Positions 6,659-13,693 of a stretch of 31,285 nt of DNA are shown here, in pieces (the first letter of the stretch is position 1; each line of letters begins with the position of its first letter). Source of the stretch: DTNV01 sp964388435 (GTDB taxonomy: Archaea > Micrarchaeota > Micrarchaeia > Norongarragalinales > UBA8480). The notes beneath the pieces were generated by a model. It saw nothing but the letters and a program-made list of their open reading frames with translations. It made no database searches and was not told the origin of the DNA. Location: the NCBI GenBank assembly GCA_964388435.1, contig CAYMAH010000053.1:1-31285 (forward strand). The letters run 5' to 3'. The translations under genes and the position numbers were made by a program.

Positions 6659-8033
6659 GCAAGGCATTGCTGGAATTTCTGAAAGCGTTTTCAGGGACGC
6701 GTTCAAAGAGTATGATATCAGAGGCGAGGCTTACTCTGAAATAACAATTGGTTTAAGCGAGCTTGTTGGAAAGGCGTTCGGAACATACGCTTTGAAAAAG
6801 GGTTTTGACAGGGTAAGTGTGGGTAAAGACAACCGGCTCTCTACCCCGGCAATTTCAAAAGCGCTTGTCAAGGGTTTGATTTCAACAGGTTGCAGTGTTT
6901 ATGACTTGGGAGTGCTTCCAACACCTGCTTTTTATTTTTCACTTCACCTTCAGAAAACCGCCGGGGTAATGGTTACCGCAAGTCACAACCCTGCTGATAA
7001 TAACGGATTTAAGTTGTGCGTCGGCACTTCGTCTTTGTACGGAATGGAGGTGCAGAAAATAAGAAAAATAATAGAAAAAAGGATTTTCAGTAAAGGAAAA
7101 GGGCGCGTGATTAAAAAAAATATAATGAGTGAATATGTTCAAAGAATCGAGTCAACTGAAAAAGCTATAAAGAAAATAAAAGTGGTTGTTGACGCGGGCA
7201 ATGGAGTTGGGGGGGTCGCGACTGAAATTCTCAAAAGAATAGGGTGCGACGTTGTCGAATTGTACTGCGATTCGAACGGAAATTACCCTCACCACCACCC
7301 GGACCCAAGCGTGGACGAGAACATGAAAGATCTTTCAAAAAAAGTAGGGGAAACTCATTCCAACGTTGGGGTTGCGTTTGACGTGGACGCGGACAGGATG
7401 GGCTGCGTGGATGAGAATGGAAAGATTTTAAGGGGGGACGAGCTTTTAGCTATTTTCGCCGAAGACGCGCTTAAGAAAAAAAAGGGTTACGTGGTATTCG
7501 ATGTTAAAACATCCAGAATGGTAAGGGAAGTGATTGAAAAAAACAAGGGAATACCTTTCATGTGGAAAACAGGGCACTCGCTTACAGAGGAGAAAAGCAG
7601 GGAGTTGAAAGCGGTTATAGCGGGCGAGGTCAGCGGGCATTATTATTTTTACGATAGGTATTATGGATTTGACGACGGGATTTACGCTGCTTGCAGAATA
7701 GCTGAAATAATAAGCCGGGGCAATAAAAAACTTTCCGAACTTGTCAATGAACTGCCTAAGTATTATTCAACTCCTGAGTTGAGAATAGAATGTGAGGAAA
7801 GCAAAAAATTCGGCATTGTCAAAGAAATGGTTTCGGAGTTTAAGAATAAATACAAGGTTGTAACTCTTGACGGGGGCAGGGTGGAATTCAAAAACGGGTG
7901 GGGTTTGATAAGAGCTTCAAACACCCAGCCGATGATAGTTGTCAGAGTGGAAGGGAAGACCGAAAAGGAAAAGCAGAGAATAATCGGGATATTCAACGAA
8001 AAGCTTGAAAAGTATGGAATCAAAATTCAGTGA
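6615..8033 (+). CDS. manB: Phosphomannomutase/phosphoglucomutase
   Basis: 472 aa alpha-D-phosphohexomutase that interconverts hexose 6- and 1-phosphates, feeding nucleotide-sugar synthesis for surface glycans. All four active-site elements are present: the phosphoserine loop TASHNP (residues 121-126), metal loop DVDADR (256-261), sugar loop GEVSGHYYF (337-345) and phosphate loop RASNTQP (433-439). Length is near the usual 450-460 aa. The homologous part starts only at residue 25 (VFRDAFKEYDIRG), so the first ~24 residues are extra and a GTG at 6645 is an alternative start. ATTTAAAA at 6595-6602 is too close to the ATG at 6615 for a standard TATA spacing, leaving the start open. The stop overlaps the next gene by 4 bp. 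Mannose versus glucose specificity cannot be told from sequence. Confidence 0.93.
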   Translation: MKEAKTKEGDVEGAEQGIAGISESVFRDAFKEYDIRGEAYSEITIGLSELVGKAFGTYALKKGFDRVSVGKDNRLSTPAISKALVKGLISTGCSVYDLGVLPTPAFYFSLHLQKTAGVMVTASHNPADNNGFKLCVGTSSLYGMEVQKIRKIIEKRIFSKGKGRVIKKNIMSEYVQRIESTEKAIKKIKVVVDAGNGVGGVATEILKRIGCDVVELYCDSNGNYPHHHPDPSVDENMKDLSKKVGETHSNVGVAFDVDADRMGCVDENGKILRGDELLAIFAEDALKKKKGYVVFDVKTSRMVREVIEKNKGIPFMWKTGHSLTEEKSRELKAVIAGEVSGHYYFYDRYYGFDDGIYAACRIAEIISRGNKKLSELVNELPKYYSTPELRIECEESKKFGIVKEMVSEFKNKYKVVTLDGGRVEFKNGWGLIRASNTQPMIVVRVEGKTEKEKQRIIGIFNEKLEKYGIKIQ

Positions 8034-9067
8034 AGTGGAGAGTAGAATTGACTGAAATTCTTATCGCGGGAGGCAGCGTTACCGGAGGAATAGCCGCAAG
8101 GGAGAGCGCGAAAGCGGGTTTTAAGACAACCATTATAGAAGAGCATGGTTTTGTTGGAAAGCAGGGAAAGTGCACGGGTCTTGTTTCCACAGCTGGATTG
8201 AAAAGAATAGAAGTGGATTACGATAAAATTGTTATGAACGAGATTTACGGAGCGGTAATCCACTCGAAGCATTTTAGTTTCAGGGTTGAAAAACGAACGC
8301 CGATAGCGGTTGTTTTGGACAGGCGGAAGCTCGATGAAGAGGTTATAAGAGAGGGAGTGGAAAGTGGGGCTGAGTTGAAGCTTAAAACAAGGTTGGAGGG
8401 AATTAAAAAAAACAGGGTGGAAACAAACAAGGGGGGTTTAAACTTTGATTATTTAATAGGAGCCGACGGGTTTTCATCGACAACCGCTTCGATTCTCAAT
8501 CTTCCTGAAATCAAAAGAAAGGTTTTATGCTACGAGGCCGAGTTTGAGGGAAAAAACGAGGAAAAGCTTGTTGATGTTTATCTTGACAGCGAGCAATTCC
8601 CGGGTTTTTTCGGGTGGGTGGTCCCGGCCGGAGTTGAAACAAAAACGGGGTTTGGAACTAGTGAAATAAAAAAAATAAGCGAGATTAGAAAAAAATTTTT
8701 GCAGAAAAGCGAGATTAGAAAGTTCAAAAAATTGAAAAGGGATTTTCACGCTTTCATACCAATTGAAGAGAGAAGCGTTATACAAAAAAGCAACGTTCTT
8801 CTGGTAGGCAACGCGGCGGGTCAGGTGAAGTCAACCACTGGTGGGGGGGTTGTTTTTGGGGGTTTAGGCGCGATGACGGCGGTTAAAAAGCTTGATGATT
8901 ATGAGAGGGAGTGGAGAAAGCAGAAAATCCTTGAAAAGCATTTGCTTATAAGAAGGATTGTCGACAAGCTTGACAATAATCTTCTTGACTTGGCTGTTTT
9001 TTCAGCTGGGCTTGGATTTAATAAAATTCTTGAAATATTTGGGGATATGGATTTTATATTTAAATAA
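8030..9067 (+). CDS. Geranylgeranyl reductase family FAD-dependent oxidoreductase
   Basis: About 345 aa flavoprotein of the geranylgeranyl reductase (GGR) family, which saturates isoprenoid double bonds in archaeal membrane lipids or polyprenyl carriers. It shows the N-terminal dinucleotide fold ILIAGGSVTGG, GKCTGLVS near residue 45, LIGADGFSS near 145 and the family hallmark LVGNAAGQVKSTTGGGV near 255. The GTG at 8030 overlaps the mutase stop as GTGA, giving translational coupling; a TTG at 8048 would start directly before the Rossmann strand and is possible. Archaea often have several paralogues, so the substrate could be archaeol precursors or dolichol-like carrier. Its place beside a cis-prenyltransferase and AglB favours the carrier, as an inference. 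Confidence 0.88.
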   Translation: MKWRVELTEILIAGGSVTGGIAARESAKAGFKTTIIEEHGFVGKQGKCTGLVSTAGLKRIEVDYDKIVMNEIYGAVIHSKHFSFRVEKRTPIAVVLDRRKLDEEVIREGVESGAELKLKTRLEGIKKNRVETNKGGLNFDYLIGADGFSSTTASILNLPEIKRKVLCYEAEFEGKNEEKLVDVYLDSEQFPGFFGWVVPAGVETKTGFGTSEIKKISEIRKKFLQKSEIRKFKKLKRDFHAFIPIEERSVIQKSNVLLVGNAAGQVKSTTGGGVVFGGLGAMTAVKKLDDYEREWRKQKILEKHLLIRRIVDKLDNNLLDLAVFSAGLGFNKILEIFGDMDFIFK

Positions 9068-9069
9068 GT

Positions 9070-9762
9070 CTATTTCCCGAATCTTCGTTCGGTCGAGTCA
9101 AAGAATTCAACCGCCTTGAAAAAGTCTTTTTTTTCAAACTCAGGCCACAATTTCTTTGAAAAATACAAATCGCTGTAAACCGCCTGCCATGGCATGAACC
9201 CGCTAAGCCTTGAAACACTGCCGGTTCTTATGATAAGATCGGGCGAAGCAGTGGTGTAAAGGTATTTAGAAAAAGTGTTTTCGTCAACCTCATTTAAGTT
9301 TATTTTGTTTTCAAGAACGTCGAACGCAATTTTTTTTGAAGCGCTGAGTATCTCGTCTCTGCCGCTGTAGGCGATTCCAATTCCCAAATTATAAGAGGAG
9401 CAATCAATTGTTTGACTTTCTATTTTATTGATTCTGGCCAGAATGGTCTGCGGCAGCACACTCCTGTTTCCGAAAAAGCTTACCTTGCAGTTCAAGTCAA
9501 CAAAGGTTTTATCGCTAAAAGCATTGTCAATGTATTTTTTCATCAGTGTGAAAAGCACCGATAATTCTAATTTGGATCTTTTCGAAAAGTTTTCAAAAGA
9601 CAACGCCCAGAAGTAAATTTCTTTGACGTTTTTTTCCGAAGCCCATTTCACAACGTTTCTTACTTTTTCAAAGCCCTTCGTGTAAGCTTCACTGAAGTCA
9701 AGTCCGTATTTTTTAGCGAATCTTCTGTTACCGTCTGGAATAACTCCGATACTGTTAAGCAA
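9070..9762 (-). CDS. uppS: cis-Prenyltransferase (polyprenyl diphosphate synthase)
   Basis: 230 aa, somewhat shorter than the usual ~250. It condenses isopentenyl diphosphate in cis to make the long polyprenyl carrier for glycan assembly. The pyrophosphate-binding start PDGNRR (residues 9-14, catalytic D10), SFENFSKRS near 55, AYSGRDEI near 131 and RTGSVSRLSGFMPWQAVYSD near 179-198 follow the family order. In the last motif, usually R-T-(G/S)-G-E-x-R, the Mg-binding glutamate (E213 of E. coli UppS) is replaced by V183, which the codon GTT confirms. Activity may be altered or another acidic residue may compensate. The start is TTG at 9762; no ATG or GTG exists upstream before a stop. It is convergent with the GGR gene (2-nt gap) and divergent from DUF192, sharing an AT-rich promoter region. 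Confidence 0.9.
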   Translation of the reverse strand: MLNSIGVIPDGNRRFAKKYGLDFSEAYTKGFEKVRNVVKWASEKNVKEIYFWALSFENFSKRSKLELSVLFTLMKKYIDNAFSDKTFVDLNCKVSFFGNRSVLPQTILARINKIESQTIDCSSYNLGIGIAYSGRDEILSASKKIAFDVLENKINLNEVDENTFSKYLYTTASPDLIIRTGSVSRLSGFMPWQAVYSDLYFSKKLWPEFEKKDFFKAVEFFDSTERRFGK

Positions 9763-9835
9763 TTCTTCAAAACACCTTTTTTTTTAAGTGATAATATTAA
9801 AAAGCCAAATGTTTTTAAATTATCTGTTGATTGAA

Positions 9836-10177
9836 ATGATTGGAATTGGCAAAAGGATAATATGGAAAGAGCATGACGAGGCCAGAAGTTTTGGTGAAAA
9901 GCTCATGGGGATAATGTTCAAAAAAAAGCTTAAAAAGCCAATGCTGTTCTTCTTTTCAAGAAAAGCAAGCCTTGAAAACTCGATACATTCTCTTTTCTGC
10001 TTTGTGACTTTCGATGCGATATTTATTGACGAGAAGAAAAAAGTCGTTCAAACGAAAACCGTGAAACCCTTCACTCTCAACGTCACACCTAAACCCTCTC
10101 TTTACCTTATAGAAGCGCCCGAGGGGAGCGTTGAAAAATTCAAGCTTAGAGAAGGAGTTAAAATCTGGTGGAAGTGA
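9836..10177 (+). CDS. DUF192 family protein
   Basis: 113 aa from the ATG at 9836. The frame is open back to a GTG at 9788, but a TATA-like TTTTTAAAT at 9812-9820 lies inside that extension, so the short form is preferred. The pattern is that of DUF192: A-x-S-F-x-x-K-L-x-G-x-M-F near the start (EARSFGEKLMGIMFKK), then LFFFSRKASLENSIHSLFCFVTFDAIFIDEKKKVV in the central beta region, and YLIEAPEGSVEKFKLREGVKI at the end. DUF192 proteins are small beta-barrel-like proteins of unknown biochemical role. It ends 5 nt before the convergent end of aglB. No function is inferred. Confidence 0.8.
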   Translation: MIGIGKRIIWKEHDEARSFGEKLMGIMFKKKLKKPMLFFFSRKASLENSIHSLFCFVTFDAIFIDEKKKVVQTKTVKPFTLNVTPKPSLYLIEAPEGSVEKFKLREGVKIWWK

Positions 10178-10182
10178 AAACC

Positions 10183-13100
10183 TTAGGTTGAGTTTGAGGT
10201 CGAATTCTGAGAGGTTTTATTCAAAATAGAAGAGTTAGCTGAAGAGTTCAAAGAAGAAATTGAAGCGTTTAATGGAATGTTTGTAGAGCCGCTGGAATTC
10301 AACGCGTTTGAACTAGCGGAAGAGAGTGAATTTTCATAATTTTTATAGGCGGAGTAGTTAAGCGAGAAAATCTTCACCTCGCCGTGGGGTGAAACGTAAG
10401 AAAGAGTGAAACCTGGAAGGTTGGAGAAGAAGTAAAGTCTGGTGAACATTGAATTGAAAAACTCGTTCGAGCCGTAGCTTGACTGCAGTTGAGGGTTAGC
10501 GTTTACGAAAACCCCTTGTTGAATTGGAAGAAGGTAGACTGTGTTGTTGCTTAGATTTTCAATGGGAGTCAATAGATTAATCAACACAAGCTGCTTTGCC
10601 CCGGCCAAATTTAAATTATTGTTGACAATGGGAACAAGCTCGTTTTGGCTCATGCAGTAATCATAGGGGTTTGATGAACTGTCAAAATTGCTTTTAACAG
10701 CGTACATTGAAGGGGACAGAGGGCATTGACCTACAACTGAAAGGTATTCAGGGTAGTGAAGAAACTCCCAAATGCTCTGCCCTGGACCGGCCTGCCAGTC
10801 GGTTATTCTTAATTGGTCGGGGCATCCGAGCGAGATTCCTCCAGCGGCCGTGTTGTTGTAGGTGCAGGTTCCCGCGAGATAAGCTAAAGCACCCCACTTT
10901 TGAATCAACTCGAAATCAACTTCAATATGTGAAGCGTGGAAGTAAAGCATTGAATTGACGAGATTGCTCTCGTTCGTTCCGACAAAATCATTTGCTACCT
11001 CTTGGTCCATGAACTCGTAGTGGTTGAAAGGGTCTAAAACGCTTTGAGTGTTGCCTAAAAAGGTAGTCCAATGCCCGTAATCCCACCAGCTTATCACCCT
11101 GCAGGTATAACCATAATCAGCAATGCAGTTTTGTTGAATTGAAGCGTTGTACATGTTTGTGTTATTGTTAAGCCAGCTCATCGCGTCAAGCCAGTCTTGG
11201 GAGATTCTTGAGGATTGAAGCTGGCACATCACGCTGTTGGAATTATTGCAAGAGTCGAAAAATCCTACTGCGGGGTAAGGCTTGCTTTGCTGAGGCCAAG
11301 GAGGCACTCCGGTTATAAGCAATGCGACAATAAAAATTGCAATGATGGTCATTCCGGTTAAAACAATATTGTTATACTCTCCTCCCAGTTTGAAGTAATT
11401 GGAAATATCGCCGGTTAGGTTAACAACTTCTCCGAATAAAACCCCTCCAGCGACAGCCAAGACGGCGCCTAGGTGTACTAAATATTTCATTATGCTTAAG
11501 CCTATGTAGGCCACTGGAAAAATGGAAACGACGAAAAGCAGTTGAAGCCTGTGCTTGCGCGGCTCGTAAAACTGAACCAGTATAAAAAGAACAACAAGAA
11601 TCGCCACATACCAGAATATCGAGCTTTCAATTATGAAGTGCGCCAGGTTGCTTGAGGAAGTGCCTGTTGAAAAAAGCCAGGAGGCGACGGGGTCTAAATA
11701 ATCGTGAAATATAAGAAGAACCAGCGAAACCCCTCCGGCGATAAGCCCTTCCCTTTTATTTTTCTTGTATATAATAAAACTAGCGGTTAAAATCATGACA
11801 ATGGTTGTAACTAACAATACGATATTCGGGTCGATTATGCCCATTGAAGATGGAAAAACTCCAGCGGTGGTAGGCTCTTGCTCTGCAACGGTCCTTCCCA
11901 AGAAGTTTGAATTTGTCGCAAAGCCTGCAAGGCTATTGGCATAATCATATAATTTATAGCCAATCGGGGTGAACAATATTACAACAACAACAAAAGCCAG
12001 TATACCTCCGAAAACAAGCTTCTTGCCTTCCTTTTTTTCAGCAAGCTTTAGTTTGTTTATCAGGAAAAACAAAATCGAGGGTGCGATAGCGAAAAAGGTC
12101 AAAATCATTGAATTTGAAGGCGCTCTTGTAATTCCGTAAATAAAACTTGCAGCGTAGGCTATCAAAGCGGCAACGCCCATTAGAATGTTAATAAAAGCCA
12201 TTCTGTCATCAAGATCTCCATTCCAAAAGTCGATGAAGGATTGGATTAATATATAAATTGCTATGACCATGAAAGGCCATATATACTCTGCAGAAGCCAA
12301 GAGAGTCGCGGCAAACATTAAAGCAGAAATTAATCCTAATCTTAGACTTTTTCTTTTCACGGCCAAAGCGTAAAAAGCGAAAACAGCGATTGCTATGAAT
12401 ATTCCCATTGGCTCTAGCAGCGCCTCGCCGAAAGCGAATTTTTCTATGAGTTGTGGCATGAAAGTGGTTATTCCAGCCGCAAGCAAGCCCGCCCTGTTTC
12501 CATATTCTTCTTTTACAAAAAGAAACGCAAAGAAAGCCATTAAAGCTCCAAACAGCGGAGGGTAGATATTTGAAGTTAGGATTAGATTATTTAAGTTAAA
12601 GGAAGAGTTCGTGAAAAGATTAAACAAGTCAAACCAACCGCCAGTCATGTACTGAACCAGCGGAAACTCACGATAGGTAGTACCTAGCGGGTAGTAAACA
12701 TCCATACTGTGGAGCAGGGGGACTCCCCAATTAACCAGCTGCTCGGTAACTCTCATGTAGTAATAAGGGTCGAACTCGAAGAAGTTTGTTGAGGGGGTTG
12801 CAGAGCGAGCGTAAAATCCAAGCAGCATCAGCGCAACTAGAATAAGCAGAACCTTGTTGTTTTTTATAAAATCAATCAAAGATTTAGAGTTAATTGAATT
12901 TAAATCAGGAGTTTTAAAATCAAAATTAAGATTAATTTTTTGAGTGTAAAGCAGTATTATTGAAATGGCAAGAAAAACAATGGTGTTCAGGATGAAAATC
13001 CAAACGTTGAAAAGCCAACCGAAGATAACAAACTCAAAAAAGCTCATCAAAGGAGGAATGAACAATCCAAGCAGGATTCCAATGACTGTTTTTTCAAACT

Positions 13101-13224
13101 TGTTTAAATCCACTCCTTTTAAAAAAGCGAAAGAAAAGATTATTCCAGGCACTGAGACAAGCAAAGCAATTATTATAATTGAAAGTAACTCTAAAATCAA
13201 TTCAACCACCAACCTAAAAGTCAA
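10183..13224 (-). CDS. aglB: AglB/STT3-type oligosaccharyltransferase
   Basis: 1013 aa membrane enzyme that transfers lipid-linked glycans to Asn in N-x-S/T sequons on the outer face of the membrane. The catalytic signature WWDYGHW is at residues 713-719. The first acidic motif is in EFDPYYYMR (D152). About a dozen transmembrane helices precede a soluble C-terminal domain with several Cys pairs. Two oddities stand out. Residues 1-115 add about four hydrophobic segments before the normal first helix region. The last ~55 residues are Ser/Asn-rich and hold about eight sequons (LNAS, LNSS, ANSS, LNKT, QNST, SNST and others). The start is taken as TTG 13224; GTG 13209 or TTG 13212 are possible. 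TTAAAATAG lies 22 nt upstream of 13224. It is divergent from the RNase P RNA gene. Confidence 0.95.
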   Translation of the reverse strand: MTFRLVVELILELLSIIIIALLVSVPGIIFSFAFLKGVDLNKFEKTVIGILLGLFIPPLMSFFEFVIFGWLFNVWIFILNTIVFLAISIILLYTQKINLNFDFKTPDLNSINSKSLIDFIKNNKVLLILVALMLLGFYARSATPSTNFFEFDPYYYMRVTEQLVNWGVPLLHSMDVYYPLGTTYREFPLVQYMTGGWFDLFNLFTNSSFNLNNLILTSNIYPPLFGALMAFFAFLFVKEEYGNRAGLLAAGITTFMPQLIEKFAFGEALLEPMGIFIAIAVFAFYALAVKRKSLRLGLISALMFAATLLASAEYIWPFMVIAIYILIQSFIDFWNGDLDDRMAFINILMGVAALIAYAASFIYGITRAPSNSMILTFFAIAPSILFFLINKLKLAEKKEGKKLVFGGILAFVVVVILFTPIGYKLYDYANSLAGFATNSNFLGRTVAEQEPTTAGVFPSSMGIIDPNIVLLVTTIVMILTASFIIYKKNKREGLIAGGVSLVLLIFHDYLDPVASWLFSTGTSSSNLAHFIIESSIFWYVAILVVLFILVQFYEPRKHRLQLLFVVSIFPVAYIGLSIMKYLVHLGAVLAVAGGVLFGEVVNLTGDISNYFKLGGEYNNIVLTGMTIIAIFIVALLITGVPPWPQQSKPYPAVGFFDSCNNSNSVMCQLQSSRISQDWLDAMSWLNNNTNMYNASIQQNCIADYGYTCRVISWWDYGHWTTFLGNTQSVLDPFNHYEFMDQEVANDFVGTNESNLVNSMLYFHASHIEVDFELIQKWGALAYLAGTCTYNNTAAGGISLGCPDQLRITDWQAGPGQSIWEFLHYPEYLSVVGQCPLSPSMYAVKSNFDSSSNPYDYCMSQNELVPIVNNNLNLAGAKQLVLINLLTPIENLSNNTVYLLPIQQGVFVNANPQLQSSYGSNEFFNSMFTRLYFFSNLPGFTLSYVSPHGEVKIFSLNYSAYKNYENSLSSASSNALNSSGSTNIPLNASISSLNSSANSSILNKTSQNSTSNST

Positions 13225-13276
13225 GAAATATTAATGCTTAACTATTTTAACACTTTCGTTTTATAATCAAAAAAGA

Positions 13277-13285
13277 TTTAAAATA
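13277..13285 (+). promoter_or_regulatory. TATA box of the RNase P RNA gene
   Basis: TTTAAAATA lies about 25 nt upstream of the proposed 5' end of the RNase P RNA near 13306. It also sits in the short divergent spacer with the aglB promoter. Confidence 0.6.
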
Positions 13286-13305
13286 GTTTAGTATAAAAAA
13301 ATATA

Positions 13306-13596
13306 AGAGCGTGAAGGCGGGCAGCTTACCCTTTATAGGGAGGAACTTCCGCCCACCAAATTTTAAACAGAAGGCAAACCTTCCCTGCTTAAGGCAGGGG
13401 CGGGGATCAGAAACGACATTCCCGCGGTGTTTTTTTTTCAGGCGTGTGACACTACGATGCCTTAACACCGCTGGAAGTGAAACGAGCCCCACCGGATGGC
13501 GCAAGGCTTTTTTAAAGCCGCTTAGATAAATGCTGCCTATGGAAAAACACTCGGTGTTTTTCGTACAACAAAAGGCGGGGTACCGCCCTCACACTC
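13306..13596 (+). ncRNA. rnpB: RNase P RNA
   Basis: About 290 nt RNA, the catalytic subunit of the ribonucleoprotein that trims tRNA 5' ends. The ends pair as helix P1: GTGAAGGCGG (13311-13320) with CCGCCCTCAC (13583-13592), one mismatch. Conserved regions follow in order: GGGAGGAACTTCC near 13338 (CR-I), CAGAAACGACA near 13408 (CR-II), GTGAAACGAGCCCCACC ending GCGCAAGGC near 13477-13507, TTAGATAAATG near 13522 (CR-IV) and ACAACAAAAGGCGGGG near 13565 (CR-V). A strong specificity-domain helix GCGGTGT/AACACCGC is visible near 13424-13472. It has its own TATA box and a following T-run. Short reading frames across it on both strands are not genes. Exact ends are uncertain by a few bases. Confidence 0.85.
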
Positions 13597-13598
13597 AA

Positions 13599-13608
13599 TT
13601 TTTTTTTT
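13599..13608 (+). terminator. Oligo-T terminator of RNase P RNA
   Basis: Ten consecutive T begin a few bases after helix P1 closes, followed by a second T-rich stretch near 13615-13622. Confidence 0.6.
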
Positions 13609-13663
13609 ATTTGATTTTTTTAGTTTATTTCAGCCTTTGAGTTTAAATGGCAAGGCAAGCTTT

Positions 13664-13672
13664 TTTAAAATA
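13664..13672 (+). promoter_or_regulatory. TATA box of alaS
   Basis: TTTAAAATA is centred 26 nt upstream of the ATG at 13694. It lies inside the N-terminal extension that a longer TTG-started frame (13637) would have, so it decides the start in favour of 13694. Confidence 0.6.
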
Positions 13673-13693
13673 TTGCGGTGTAAAAAAAGGCTT

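Noticed and set aside
13247..13529. Two reading frames (85 and 72 codons) on opposite strands
   Set aside because: They lie across the RNase P RNA and its promoter and have no domain-like content.
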